The notes: generated from the sequence alone by a model not told the origin. A stretch of DNA of 64,000 nt from Trichostrongylus colubriformis (GCA_963978905.1 OZ022259.1:52656727-52720726), one strand, 5' to 3'. Numbered from the stretch's first letter, positions 1 to 12,815 are shown. Translations and numbers: made by a program.

Positions 1-2668
1 TTTGCATTTTCCGGTAAATGATGTCCAAAGCCTAAATTATTATTAGAATTCGAAATATAAATAATTCAAAAAATATGCACAAGACGTTTTTCGATCCTAG
101 AACAGGGAACGTCCCGCTGCTTTACCAGCATTTATAATATTTTGACTTTTTGATTATTCAGAGGTTTTTATTTTAGTTTCACCTGCGTTTGGTATCAACT
201 CTAAAGATTAAGATGGTCGTCAGATGCCCCGAAAGTCCGAGTTTATCGGATTGTTGAATTTTAGAGAGTCGAGAACAAAGGCGTTCAGAGTATGATAAGA
301 TATTACTGCAGTAGTCAAATGCGAGAAAGAAGAGTGGCTCCTCATCTGGCACTCCCCCCCCCCCCTCTTTTCTCGTGAAATACTTCGAAGAAGACTTTCA
401 GAGCGGAATTGGTTCTGGGTGTAGGTTCTGTGTTGGGGAAGAGTCGTTTTTCATGGTTCACTACTAAATAATTCAAAAGCAGATCACTTAACAAGGCGCT
501 TCATGGGTGATCCGCATGCACGCCGCTCAATTGACGACCTATAATGCTTGATTTCAAGACCTTGCTGTAGGGCACAATTACAAACCCGAAATCACAGCAG
601 GAGAAATCAAGCCCATGCGAAAAGTGGCCAATCGAAAAATATCGTCCAGCAATCAATAAAGAAACAACTTATGAGCCGATTGCGAAGTACACGATAACAA
701 GTGCATGATAAGGCGAGAGAACGACCGAAAATTGCAAAAAAAAAGCTTAAAAAGGTTTAGAAACAGAGTTGCGATATAAATCGTATAAATTGTGATCACT
801 AGGGTCTCTAATCTGATGTACTATGACTATAATATTATATAACACAACACTTTTATTATTTATTGCTTGCTTTCTATTGCTTTCACAAATATTTTGTTCC
901 AACAATTTTCAACTAAATTATCGTTGTTAATAATCAACATTTTGATTTTTTCAGCAAGTTTTCTGTTTTAAATTTTATTGTTCACTATTTCATAAACAGT
1001 AAGTAAGATTCACTACAAAAGTGAGCAATATGTATGTATCAGTGCCGTACTGACAAAGCTACTAGTTTAGAAGGAGATCCTTAACCTAACAATCGACTTT
1101 ATGATTAGTTGAACCAGAAAGGGGAGATGGCGCATTCCACGAACCAAGTACCCAGTTCAAGATTCTACTTAAACTGACCATATGATTGAAGGAAACTCTA
1201 AGAAGGTCTCCCTCAATTATAAGGTCTAAAAACTATAATCATAAGCCTCAAATGAAGGTAAATTAAATTAACATTTCAAGTAATAAGAGCAAAAAATTAA
1301 TAAGTAAAATTAATAGTAATAAACTAGATCAAAGTTTGAATTATAAGGAGCTCCATCATCTTATGATCCCTTGAGACACATTCTGAAGCATAAGGATGTG
1401 GTATGCTTTTGCACGTAAAAGCAGCCCGTGGAGGGGGGGGGGACAGAACTGAAAAAAAGTCTTGCCGAAGGCGGGCAGAGCCGAGCCATCCAGCCACATA
1501 CTTGTACGTATGGCTACTTCAAATTTGCATGAGTGCCGTCGACGGCGACATCAGAGCACGAGGAATTCAAGAAAAAAACCCTATGAGATTCCGAAGTACT
1601 TGATTAGCAGCAGCAGCAGCGGCATCACCAGACGGACAAAGGACAATTTGAGGACTGCTCCGAGACAAAACCACCACGGACTTCCTCCGAAACAAAGAGC
1701 CATACGTTTTCTCCGGTGCTGGCGGACTTTTGGAAGCCCTTCCGTGTTTGAAGGGACGCTCACAAATTTTCATAAAAGGAATAGGCATTCTGTAGATGGA
1801 ATGGTCTAATGGAGTACTACTTTTCTAGGTTAGCCTTTAAAAACACGAGATGGATTATCTAATTTATTTCACATGTAAAAGTGCTATGTGTTACGGAAGA
1901 AGAAACCAGATATAACGACCAAAACCACAAGGAATGGGACTCTCACTCTCGCGTTCTAGGTCTGCGTGGACGAAATTTCCGGCCCGTCCCATTAATGAGG
2001 CATCGGACAGAACACGCATCTGCGATATACAGCGGTTATGCGCAGGGCTTTCGCTTACTTGTGGAAAAGTTTGATCAGCGTAGGGCTTTGATGTGAAACT
2101 CAGAACGCGTTTTTCAGAGCAAGTTGCGCCATGCACAGCCTCCTTGGTTTCCTTCACAGATATACGCCCTCCTGACCGGCCAGCAAGGTTATCCACTTTT
2201 GCTCTCGGTGAGATGTAGGTCAAAGTCAAGGTATAGACATAGCGGATGTGCCGTGCCTTTAACAAAATCGTACAAGGTGAAGCTTGGTTTGATTGAATTT
2301 TGGAACTTTGCCCCTGAGGTGCTGATAATCTTACTTTGCCCAGCCAAACAGTTAGCCGGCAGGCCTATGACATGAGGAAAGGATATGGTAAGAAAAAGTT
2401 GAAAAAAAATTGAGAACTTCTAATAAAGTAGAAAAAGGCATCAAATAAGGAACGATTTAGTGGTAGCAGAGAGACTCGAAATTTCTATCGTGATTTGGGT
2501 ACAAGGATAAGCAACTCCAAGAAGGCTTCGTTATGAAATTACATGATGAGACAGCAAATGGATTTGCAGGTCTTGTCTTAGGAAGTACTGCCTGCCCTTC
2601 AGAAATGGAACAGAGTGAGTGAATGCATCGTGAAAAAGTGACGGAATTGTCATAGCACATCATATGGG
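1..2668. other. No recognisable gene; AT-rich intergenic DNA
   Basis: I see no gene or known repeat here. There is a 12-C run at 354-365, a 10-G run at 1433-1442 and a short CAG-like run near 1603-1620. Short open frames around 1.4-2.3 kb exist on both strands, but they overlap each other and match nothing I know. Confidence 0.5.
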
Positions 2669-2932
2669 AAGGTATGGTGTAGTGACAAGTGGCACGCACT
2701 TGCCTCTCATGACACGGGGATCGAATCCGGCATCAACGCCAGTCCAGGCCTACCAAGCCTACAATCCGTCTGGGGTCGGTAAATTGGTACCAGGCTTATC
2801 TGGGATAAGAGCACTAACTTGTACATCGGCTGACCCCCGCAAGTCATTGTATGGGCCAAATCGCATTTACCTGCCACCACGATTCCGAATGGAACTAGAA
2901 TGTGCGGCTAATATCACAGAAGGGATTGTAAT
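2669..2932 (+). repeat. tRNA-derived SINE, family 2, copy 1
   Basis: The head has a Pol III B-box-like string (GGATCGAATCC near 2717) preceded by an A-box-like GTGGCACGCACTT. The body (TTGTACATCGGCTGACC, CCGCAAGTCATTGTATGGGCC, and a tail ending CACAGAAGGGATTG) recurs at 33204-33484 in the same orientation and at 23002-23282 and 60865-61085 inverted. Interpretation as a tRNA-derived SINE rests on the B box and dispersed copies. Edges are approximate. Confidence 0.65.
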
Positions 2933-4344
2933 ATTATCAATAAATAATATCCATTTAATATATAATTTGGTAAACTGATGAATTGATATTAAATATTTAA
3001 TATTAATATTAAATTAATATTAATCGATATTAATGCCAAAAATCTCATCCTTCATCATATAATTCCATGGGGATTGGACGGATGGGGTATCAAACCATTC
3101 ATAGGGGTCTTTCTAACGCTGCCACTGCACTGAGCGGGCATAACTGGTACATGGATTGGACCAATAGCGCAGTGAGAGCGGCAGAACACAAACAAAACAT
3201 CGAAGCATTAGTGCAAGTGGATGTCAGCTGCTTAATATCGGATTATTGTTAGTGTAAATTATCTGGCGAGTCAGAAACTGAATAATATTTAGTTAAAAAG
3301 GATTTATTTATCATTAATTTATACTTATTTGTTTAGTTATTTACATGTTCATAGTTTCACATGCTTTGTGCAGAGGCAAATTTAATAATTAGAATCGAAT
3401 GGCAGAAATCACACCAAAGTAGAATAAGAAGGCGGGGAAAACAGAATGATAGTTGACCAATACAAATAGATAAATGCAAGTACCAGGTGAAAACAATCTA
3501 TAAATAACAAATAATTCTATAAACAACCTATAAATAACAAATAAAAAATAAATTGCAATAAGGCATAAATATAAATATAACGTTCAACATAAATATGCAT
3601 AAAAATAATCTATAAAGTCAAATCGTATATAAAAAATCCTTGTTGGTAATTAGATATATTGTATGGCATTGTATAATTACAATATGATCAAAAATGTATA
3701 GAATGTTATACTTTTAACCTATATATAAATATTTCGCAAGCTTCAAAGAAAAAACACATTAGCGCACATTCGAAGTTGACCGCCAAAAGTAAAGGCTGCT
3801 TCCATACTCACAATTGCAGCCAGCTGCCTTTCTAAAGCGTGCTGCTGGTTGTTCGTTAAGTATAAACATACCCTAATCGTCTGTAAAAAATTGCTAACCC
3901 TGGAAAAAAGTGGTATTTAAGTCTTTCAGAAGTCACATGCCAACGCAGACGTGTTACTGATAGAACAGCGGGTCCAGTGGTAATCAAAACACAAATTTCT
4001 CAATCGTTGGTCATGGTGTACAACAGCTGTTCGCGGAAAAACGACCAATAGTCAACATTTCAGTATGCTGAAGAATGTTGAATAACACCAACGGCCGGGT
4101 TAGGTGTTTGGGGTGGCGAGAAAGCAAAGTGCATGGAAAGTTTTCAGATGTATAACAGAAGCTTGACAGAGTGGTAAGTAGGAGATTTCTCAAGCATGCT
4201 TCAAACGGTGGTTCAAATAATGGGATTCAGAAAGCGCGATGTTTCTTGATTCCATATTTACAAGGAGGGACTCTGTCGAAGTTGTTTCCGGCACCATGAC
4301 GACGATGAATATGTGCCAAAAAAGCCGTGAAATATTCCATACCA
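2933..4344. other. AT-rich intergenic DNA, no gene seen
   Basis: Immediately after the SINE come AT-only runs built of ATTAATATT (about 2985-3040). Around 3490-3560 the string CTATAAATAACAAATAA is repeated irregularly. No coding signal was found. Confidence 0.5.
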
Positions 4345-4605
4345 TCGAATATTGTTCTGAAGCCTGATACCAGTCTAAATGTGTGAAAAACAATTTGAGG
4401 CTCCGAAATTTTTATTTCAGAAGACTCAAAAGATTCCACGAAATATCACGAAAGAAATTTGGGCCTATTGGCAAAGGCGAGCCGATAGGCTCAAATTTCT
4501 TTCGCAGCATTTTGTGGAATTTTTTTAGTTTCTTTGAAATAAAAATTCTGTAGCTTCACATTGTTTTTCACACATTTATTATGTACCATTGTTCAGAAGG
4601 AAGGT
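4345..4605. repeat. Imperfect palindrome of about 260 bp
   Basis: Two arms of about 120 bp face each other around 4470. The centre reads GCCTATTGGC, spacer, GCCGATAGGC. Both arms share TGTGTGAAAAACAA and ATTTTTATTTC. The left arm lies at about 4345-4469 and the right at about 4473-4605. This is probably an old foldback MITE; no target duplication was identified. Confidence 0.6.
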
Positions 4606-4647
4606 TTCAGAGTCGATAGAATGGTCGTATCGAAGCAAAAGTTTTTG

Positions 4648-5014
4648 GGTGTGTAGCTTTACATCGAATTTCCGCGCAGTCACGCGCGGCAAGCGGCGCG
4701 GCCGGTTTCTTTGGGTGTGATTGCGTATATTGCTTATGCTTCCTTTGATGTTTTACGCCCGAATTGATTATTCCTTGATCAGAATTAACATTATGTGATG
4801 TTGTTGTTTCTTTAACTTTTGATGTTACTATTTTGTCTTTTTAGGGCATAGGAGTTTTTATTTTGAGATAATGATGAAATGAACAGCTATTAACGAATAG
4901 GATCTCCATGGTTCCAGTCCTCTGAGCTGAACTCCAACCAAACGGGGCAAGTCGTGCTGATGGCACCGTGAATGCGACGTCGCAAAGCGAAATTTCGACA
5001 TAAAGCTACACACC
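4648..5014. mobile_element. Mutator-like MITE with terminal inverted repeats
   Basis: The left end reads GGTGTGTAGCTTTACATCG and the right end is its inverse, ending CGACATAAAGCTACACACC, followed inward by GAAATTTCGC-type sequence. The inner right part matches the element at 21926-22289 in inverse orientation. That copy has a 9-bp target duplication, which points to the Mutator superfamily. No transposase is encoded. Confidence 0.6.
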
Positions 5015-6157
5015 TGAAATTTCCAAATGAAAAGCATTTTGTGACAGGTCGAGTAGGTGGAATAGACCATGGGAATGAGCAGACATGGGCGCCGCCGAAT
5101 GAAGCCTTGAAAAGTCTCAAAGAGTTGCTAGCACTGATGAAGTGCCTGGAAAAGTGCTCCCTTTGGAGGCGTTTTTGCGGAATGCTCGAATGTGCTGGAA
5201 AGTGCAAGCTTGACAAGAAGATAACTAGGCAGCTTTCCAGCTGTATAGCAAGCAAAGAGGAAATGTCAATCCATGGAGAAAAGGGCAAGATTGAAAGACA
5301 ATTCCCTTATAATTGGCATATCAGGAATCCGGCAAGCGAGAATTTCATTCACTGGGGATCTCCATCAGTTCGCTCGAACTAGACTCTCTTGAGCGTGGTA
5401 AAATTCGGGTTAGATGGATGGATTCTTATAAGATTTGGGGGATGGATCCAAGGCATATACACATTCAGTTATCCCTAGGATTCCGAATAATTGTCGGGTG
5501 CAGGCGGCGCAACACCAAATTAACGCTGTATTGAAATTCTACGAGCCTTTTTGCAAATGCGACATCCTGGGGTCTGCTTGGGGTGACATCAAGGTCGCGG
5601 TAAGTTAGTGGTATCCCGAAATCAACAAAAATTCTTGGTTGGGTTAGTTTAAACAGGTGGTATGGTGAACAGTGTCCGTGATTTTACACATCTTTAACGA
5701 TCGTCGGAGCTATATGGCTCTAATGGGCCATATTCATGATAGCTCATTAGCCGCTTAGACTAGGACAAGTGTAACAAACCCATCACACAGGAATCCTGTG
5801 TTACGGGTTTGCTACGCTGTTGCAACGCACTCCTAATTTTTGGCCAAGTATCAAAGAAGAATGTGAGATAATTCTGTAGAATTAGGAGATGAAAATTAAG
5901 GCAAGGGGTTAGGAATACTGTAGTCGTGAAAAATAGTATTTAAAAAACTAAGATCGAGCCTACATCTGTCCTTCGGTGTTGAAAGTGGACGAGTTTCCAG
6001 TGCACCGCACCACTGATGTATTGATTGAAGCCAAGTGGATCTGTGATGTGTGGCGGTCATATGCACTATATGGGTTGCACGGGGTTTTCCAGCAAGGTCA
6101 CTGAGAAATGGACGAACAATCTGTTTTCGACTTGCAAGTGACCATTATGCGGATATA
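5015..6157. other. Intergenic; a short inverted repeat and one open frame of doubtful meaning
   Basis: An imperfect hairpin lies at 5774-5812 (CAAACCC..CACACAGGA / TCCTGTG..GGGTTTG). A forward frame open to 5382 starts inside the preceding MITE and its product is not recognisable, so I do not call it a gene. Nothing else stands out. Confidence 0.4.
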
Positions 6158-7539
6158 TATTGGGTTGGGGAATAAGTCCCCGCCGTTTTTTTCAACCCCG
6201 TTTTTCACATTGTTCCCTCCATCTTTCGACCAAGGCAATATATGTTTTCGATAGAGCTTTTCTTGCTCTACAGAATGCTACTATCTGTTTTTCGATTTCT
6301 TCGACAACCTGATATTTATGAGGTTTGGAAATGAAGTGAGCTGAAGGCAAAAAAGTGGCACTTGCGCACCTCATCTTTCTCGTCTGCCATCAAAATCAAA
6401 AAATGTATGTGCATACGTTTTCGATAGAGCTTTTTCAGCTCTACAAAATGGTACCACTCTTTATTCAAATCGTTCAAGTTTTTGCTGTTTTTAAGACTTA
6501 CAAATGCAGTACTCGCAAAAGTGTGCTTTTTCGTTATCTCCTTTTCCTCGCCTACCATCGAGATTGGAGAGGGTGTGCATATATGCATTCGATAGAGCTC
6601 TTTTTGCTCTACAAAATGATGCCTTTCCTCTTTTGTATCCTCTCATATTTTAGCATGTGGGAGTAAGTCTCCACGTGTTTTTCAATTCAAAATTGCGTAA
6701 TGAAAACAAATATTTTTGGCAGATTGTTTTGTATCGTTCGATAGAGCTTTTTTTCGCTCTACAAGATAGTAATTACGGTTTTTGTTCAAACTGATTTTTG
6801 ACATTTTTTAGAACATTTAAAAGTCGACGAAATCGAGCATTTTCGACACCATGTGACAAAAATGCTCGATTTCGTCGACTTTTAAATGATCTAAAAAATG
6901 TCAAAAATCAGTTTGAACAAAAACCGTAATTACTATCTTGTAGAGCGAAAAAAGCTCTATCGAACGATACAAAACAATCTCCCAAAAATATTTGTTTTCA
7001 TTACGCAATTTTGAATTGAAAAACACGTGGAGACTTACTCCCACATGCTAAAATATGAGAAGATACAAAAGAGGAAAGGCATCATTTTGTAGAGCAAAAA
7101 GAGCTCTATCGAATGCATATATGCACACCCTCTCCAATCTCGATGGTAGGCGAGGAAAAGGAGATAACGAAAAAGCACACTTTTGCGAGTACTGCATTTG
7201 TAAGTCTTAAAAACAGCAAAAAGTCGAGGGATTTGATTAAAAAGTACATTTTGTAGAGCTGAAAAAGCTCTATCGAAAACGTATGCACATACATTTTTTG
7301 ATTTTGACGGCAGACGAGAAAGATGAGGTGCGCAAGTGCCACTTTTTTGCCTTCAGCTCACTTCATTTCCAAACCTCATAAATAGCAGGTTGTCGAAGAA
7401 ATCGGAAAACAGATAGTAGCATTCTGTAGAGCAAGAAAAGCTCCATCGAAAACATATATTGGCTTTGTCGAAAGATGGAGGGAACAATGTGAAAAACGGG
7501 GTTGAAAAAAACGGCGGGGACTTATTCCCCAACCCAATA
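6158..7539. mobile_element. 1.38-kb near-perfect foldback element, hairpin-module family, copy 1
   Basis: The element begins TATTGGGTTGGGGAATAAG and ends with the exact inverse, so it is flanked by TA, the Tc1/mariner target. The two ~690-bp arms meet at about 6849 and differ at only a few positions. Each arm holds four modules spaced about 173, 168 and 149 bp, each starting with a small hairpin: TCGATAGAGC, a T-rich loop, GCTCTACAAAATG (left arm at 6248, 6421, 6589, 6738; mirrored near 6941, 7090, 7253, 7425). No transposase frame is present, so it is non-autonomous. Related copies: 46164-47525, half at 34281-34913, and a decayed one at 11860-12815. Confidence 0.85.
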
Positions 7540-8219
7540 GTTAGCATAGTAAGCGCTAGGAATAAGAAAGGAGAAGCAGGTTTATCTAAAAAGCCTCAAA
7601 GCAACTGTAAAGCACTGAACCATTCCTTTTGTTAATTTATGCAATCGAAACTCGGTCAGAGCATTAGAAACATCTCTACCTAATTAACGAAAAGTAAAAT
7701 AACCTTACCTAGTTATCCCGGCAAAATCTCTACAGTTGAAAATAGTCCCTGTGGGCTTACCCGCCACACCGCAAGAGTACTAAGCATGCAATACAACTAC
7801 AAAACCCTGATGGATGCCTTCCATCCCGCCTAAATGGGATGTCCCTGACGGAATTGGCATAAAAAGATTTGCCCTTTGAGCGTGAGCTAATGCTGGCTCA
7901 AGCCGCGTAACCATTGAAAAGTGCACACATATATGTGTGGCTTGTTGACGATAGATATGCCGAATTCGTAATAAAAGTACATAAGAAAGCAGCTAGAATG
8001 GTCGCCGGGATTTTATCGATTATTCAGACGCACGCGAATGATTTATTTTTTAATTTGTGCTGCTTAGAAAAGCGAATTAGGGATGAAATGGCTCAAATAA
8101 GAGGTTAATGAGCAGAGAAGTTAAGAAAAGACGGAATCAATAATACAAAAAATAACGAACCGCACTAGGTTATACAAGACGAAAATATTTTTTCAAAAAT
8201 GTAGCTGAAAACAAAAATA
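7540..8219. other. Intergenic, with one exon-like open frame at 7914-8108 (+)
   Basis: A plus-strand frame of 64 codons closes with TAA at 8108. Its composition (RYAEFVIKVHKKAARM, EKRIRDEMAQIRG) looks protein-like, but it has no ATG at its start, no recognised family and no neighbouring exon that I can join. It may be a terminal exon or chance. The remainder shows nothing. Confidence 0.25.
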
Positions 8220-8880
8220 TTGGGTAGTCTAAAAAGTTTTTTCGTATTTTCAAATACCGCTTTTTCCCTCCAAACTGCTTTCCTGCAATCTCCTCTGTAC
8301 ATACACATGTAGTACAAATCCACACGCATCTATATGTATTATTGTCTTCCATCTCCCGGATAACCCTTTTCGGCAAAATAAACATATCAACGGTCAACCT
8401 CATTTTCAATACAAAAATTATAAAAAAAATTTTTTTGAATGGCGTTAGACAGGGAAAGGAAAAGGTGATAATCCGATGGAGCAAGATCAGGGCTATAAGG
8501 TGGATGGGGCAGCAATTTTTATCCAAGCTCGAGAATTTTTTGGCGAGTCATTTTTTTCAATAGTGGTAAAATTTTTTTAAAATTTTTTTCAAAATATTCT
8601 CGAGCTTGGATAAAAATCGCTGCCTTATAGTTCTGAGCATTCTCCATCGGATATCACCTTTCCCTTTCCCTGTCTAACGCCATTCAAAGAAAAAAATTGG
8701 AATTTAAAAAAGAGGTGACTTTTGATATTTTTATTTTGCCGAAAAGGGTTATCCGGGAGATGGGAGACAACAATACCTATAGATGCGTGTGGACTTGTAC
8801 TACATATATATGTACAGAAGAAATTTTGTGGAAAGCAATTTCGAGGGAAAAAGCGGTATTTAAAAATACGAAAAGACTAA
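8220..8880. mobile_element. Mariner-derived foldback MITE, copy 1
   Basis: It is flanked by TA and has terminal repeats TTGGGTAGTC / GACTAA. The arms meet near 8545. The left arm, read on the minus strand at about 8432-8515, encodes HPPYSPDLAPSDYHLF, the carboxy-terminal catalytic signature of mariner D34D transposases. The right arm carries a diverged version with a one-base loss. The same structure is found at 28392-29073 and 51789-52440. Confidence 0.8.
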
Positions 8881-9779
8881 TATTAAAATGTTTGAAAGAA
8901 GGTAACAATTAGCGAGTTCTGTCTTCAGACATTTAATCTTTTTACTCAAATATATGATATTGATATTTGATATATTTGATAATTGATTTCAGTCCTTGTT
9001 GATATCCGGTTCTTTGTAGTACTTGATTGACATTTTCATTGAAATGATGTGTTATTTTGACTACTTAATTTGGTCATATATTTAGTAATTAGTGAGTAGT
9101 AATTTAATTAGTAATTAGCAATTCGGTAATCATTTAATCTAATTATGTCAATTTAAATTAAAATGATGTGATGTTCTAGGTGCTCTCGGATTTTAATTTT
9201 CCATATCATTTCGTGATATTTCGATGTAAATGAAGAAGAGTCATCAGGAAGAAGTTCGTCGACAGAAATTACAAAATCCGACGGTTAACTTAAGGGTTAC
9301 GGCTAGGTTAGGGTTAAGCTTTACCTAATGGTCTATAATTCATTGAGCAAGAGTATAAAATGCCACTGAGTCAAGACAGGTTGGGAGGCTGAATGGGATG
9401 GGCACACCATCGTAGTTGTGGGCGATGCGATGTCGTTCGACAGCAGCGGTAGTATTTTGCCAATCTGTTGAAAAAACCAACTGCCAGTCAAATTCCAGCT
9501 TGGCGCTTATTCATCGACGAAGTAAAAACAAGATTCATGGACGCATGCAGTCAAATTATGCACTGAACTTCAGTGGAAATTAGATACCAGCACTGTTTGA
9601 GAAGGTTAGCGACAACGTTTGTCCTCCTTGGGATGTAGGGCAGTGAGTAGGTAAGAGCTGAGGGCAAGTTACCATATGAGACTGAGCTTTTACCGAAATC
9701 GAACTGAAGATTTCCGCATACGCCGTGCCCTCAAATATTCCATTCATGACTTGAGAATCCTTTACGGGAATCTAAGTTT
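8881..9779. other. Intergenic, no feature seen
   Basis: The first 300 bp are AT-rich with short ATATTTGATA repeats. I found no gene, and no inverted or dispersed repeat. Confidence 0.5.
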
Positions 9780-10005
9780 TCCGATATTTATGATTTTCTG
9801 GTAGCTGCTGATTTTCGCCGCAGCCTGCGATGCGAAACTTGTTACAAGTATGCTGGGTTATGGGCAAAAGCTTTGGTTTCGGACGGAACCTGAACCCGCA
9901 CTCCATGATTTTGGGGTTCGAGTCCTGTGCGAGACCGTAGTTTTTATCCATAACTCAGCTTACCTGTAACAAATTTCTAAGCTCTTTTGTTACCCATGCA
10001 AAGAG
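9780..10005. repeat. tRNA-derived SINE family 1, two partial copies head to head
   Basis: At about 9790-9870 the body of the repeat is inverted (AGCTGCTGATTTTCGCC, GATGCGAAACTTG, GCTGGGTTATGGGC). At about 9905-9985 a forward copy gives GGTTCGAGTCCTGTGC and CATAACTCAGCTTACC. The same strings occur in order at 22866-22988 and 21248-21573. The two halves form an inverted repeat through TTGTTACAAG / CTGTAACAAA. Confidence 0.6.
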
Positions 10006-10917
10006 TACGGCTGAGACACAGCTCCTCTAAGTAATACCTGACGAAGTGGAGCGTCCACGGAGGCAGGGTTGTGAGACTGTGTGAGCGAGGAAGCAACGGT
10101 CATGTGATCACGGACACAGAGTGGGGGGCAAATCAACATTGGCACGAAAATTCGAAGTAGACTCTTCCCTTTGACAGCTGTTCAAGTGTTGCTTGGTGGA
10201 ATATCGAATGAGTTTTTTTTTTTCAGCTTTTCGATTTCTCCTTCGGAACAAATCTGTCAGAGTTGAAAAGAATTAGAGTCATGGAATTTTCGTCGACGAT
10301 TTCTTTAAATTATTAATCGCTGAGAAGAGAAGTGTAGTCGAGGAGTGGATTTGAGTTCAGCGTCAAGCGAAATCTGTGTGAAACAAAATTTTAAGGATAG
10401 GGAAAGAGGCCGAGGCCTTAGATCGAGAGGTAAAATTGAGGAGCACGATTGTGAGCGAACAGCGTAAGGTCCCTGAAGGGAAGATGTGCATGTGCAGGTA
10501 CTATTTATGAGAGCTTTTGTTAGGGACAATTCCTAGGTGAGCGTGAAGTCAAAAGTACCAACTTTTTCGTTGACAATAGATGGAATTGTTATGACTTTTC
10601 GAAAGTAAACATTTCCTGTAAACCAGTTCCAAACGCAAGCAGAATCTTGTTTCGGTAGTGCGACTCAGTTACTGATTGATTAGGTTGCTTTGAGAAATGA
10701 TTTTTGTCCACTCGCAGGCATTTTTGTGAACATAGAAGCCCCTGAGAGTTCAGAAAGAGCACGATTTGTGAAGCTTTCAGCAGGATTCGTACGATCTTGT
10801 AGGAGCCTGATGAATGGGAATGGAAGTGTTGTCCAAACGCCACCTGCCTGCTATGGCTGTAGTAGAACATTCCACTGATACCTGAGTAAGGGTCTTTAAT
10901 TGGCCGTATTGACTCAT

Positions 10918-10952
<35 letters not shown>

Positions 10953-11859
10953 TCTGTTTATTTACACTCTACGGTGGGCCACACAAAAAATTGTGTTCCA
11001 TGGGCAAAAACGTTCTAAATGGTAGGGTTGAGTAATAGGTCTCAGCCACTTTTTTGATCTCTGTATTTCTCAAAGTTCTCTCCACCTTTCTACAAAGCTC
11101 ATACATGTGTTATACAGGGGGTACCAAAAAAAAAAGTAATTTTGCCCACGGCTCACATCTGCCAATTATACAAAACATTGGGAAACTAAAGAGATAAAAG
11201 TATTAGGGCAAAATATCTCCGAAATGTTCCCTCAAAAGCAGGAACAAGCTGTGGCTCACTAAGCTCATCTCCATAAAAATATGAAGCCTTCAGTAGGCAC
11301 AGTAGGGCTTCAGAACACCCACGGTATCAAGGTCCGCTTAAAGCATTGGAGCCAGGCTCCGTGGTGGGTCTTTTGCGTGAAGCTTCCTAGGATTGACCGT
11401 TCGCTTCATCGAAGTCGCAGAGCTCTTCTGCTCGGACGACGCTACTATGATCCGAAGTGTCATTTTCGTGCCTCAAACTTGCCTCCGGAGGGGTTTCAGT
11501 GGTGGCGGCACGCTCGGGTTTTTGCAAACCGAGGGCGCTGGAAAACCGGAAAAAACGGAATGCTCAAGAACACCACCCAATATGAATCCTCCTAGGTACC
11601 CAGAGTGAACGGACCTCAGCATAGTTCTGAACGAGGGCAACGACATCTCCAATTTCGCCGTGTTGAGGTGACACATCATATTCACTCAGAATAAGCTCCC
11701 GATCCTGTTCGTGCAGAAGGCTCTCACGGAATTTAGTGATAGTATGAACATTGTTCTTGAATTTAGAGATGGAAATACCCTGTCAAAATTCGCTGAAGTT
11801 CGACTAAAATAGAATTAAAAGTGGATGAGAAAAGTACTTTTTTTACTGGCACCCCCTGT
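10006..11859. other. Intergenic; (TTTA)n microsatellite
   Basis: A TTTA microsatellite spans about 10913-10965. Several short open frames overlap on both strands (for example 11281-11685), which is typical of chance. No gene is supported. Confidence 0.5.
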
Positions 11860-12815
11860 AGAGCTTTTTCTGCTCTACAAAAGTTGCTTTATGTTTTTCG
11901 ATTCGTTTGATTGCTTAATATTTATGAGGTTCGATGATGTGATCTGGAAGTGAAACTTCGCATTCCTGACATTTCCTCTTCTTCATCTGCCATCGAAGTT
12001 CGAAAAAATGTACGCGCATATGTTTTCGATAGAGCTTTTTCAGCTCTTCAAAGCATTTCAGCAAAGTTCCATTTGTTTCTGATCGTTTGATTGTTTGTTA
12101 TTTCAAAGGACTAGAAATGGAGTAATTTGTAGGCAAAAATCTGCACTTTTGGCACAAAGAGGACACGAAAGCTGACCTTTCCACGTCAGATGAAATCAAC
12201 TAAGGGAAAAAGGCATCTCTGAGCCATCTACTGATATAATTGAGGGGGGGGGGTCATTGTACGATAAAAGTGTTCAGTGAAATCTCGATTTTTTGCGAAA
12301 AAAAGTGGGGAGGTGGGCTTTTGCTGAGTACCTCATTTCTAAGCCTCAGGAATATCAGACTGGGAAAGTATTCAAAAACAGTGGCATCATCTTGTAGAGC
12401 AAAAAAAGCTCTACCAAATGCATCCATGAGTCCTCCTTTCAATCTCTATGCTAAGGAAGGAAGAGAAGATACCGAAATGCTGAGTACTGCATTTGTAAGC
12501 TTGTAATCCATAAAAGCAGTCAAAAGTTGAGCGATTCAGATAGCAAGCAGTACCATTTTGTAGAGCCGAAGAAGCTATATCGAAAACATACTATGCCCAA
12601 ACATTTCTCGTCCTCGATGACAGACTGCCTCCAGATTAGTTCATTTCTAAACCTGATAAATACTGGGCAATCAGAGGAATCGGAAAACAAGTAGCAAAGT
12701 TTGACAGAGCAGAAAAAGCTCTATCGAACGCAATTGTAAGCTTTGTCGAAAGATATAGAGAACGTTGTGAAACAGAGAACAAAAGGGCGGCGGAAAATTA
12801 TTCTCCAACTTACTA
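11860..12815. mobile_element. Decayed relative of the hairpin-module foldback
   Basis: The hairpin module recurs: TAGAGCTTTTTCTGCTCTAC at 11862, GATAGAGCTTTTTCAGCTC near 12031, and the inverse form near 12393, 12558 and 12705. The order and linking sequences (GTATTGCATTTGTAAG-type, CTTTGTCGAAAGAT near 12741) match 6158-7539, but the arms have drifted apart and the left tip is missing. A 10-G run lies at 12244-12253. Confidence 0.65.

Noticed and set aside
1891..2265. A 124-codon minus-strand gene
   Set aside because: It overlaps open frames on the plus strand, has no recognised motif and no splice structure that I can support.
5133..5155. A hammerhead ribozyme core (CTGATGA followed by GGAAAA)
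   Set aside because: Stems I and III cannot be formed from the flanking sequence, and no cleavage-site trinucleotide sits in the right place.
6158..7539. A CRISPR-like array, because of regularly spaced short hairpins
   Set aside because: The spacing belongs to diverged tandem modules within a palindrome, the spacers are themselves related, there are no cas genes, and the DNA is eukaryotic.
9285..9325. Telomere-like repeats (GGTTAGGGTTAAG)
   Set aside because: Only one or two irregular units are present, and the nematode repeat is TTAGGC.
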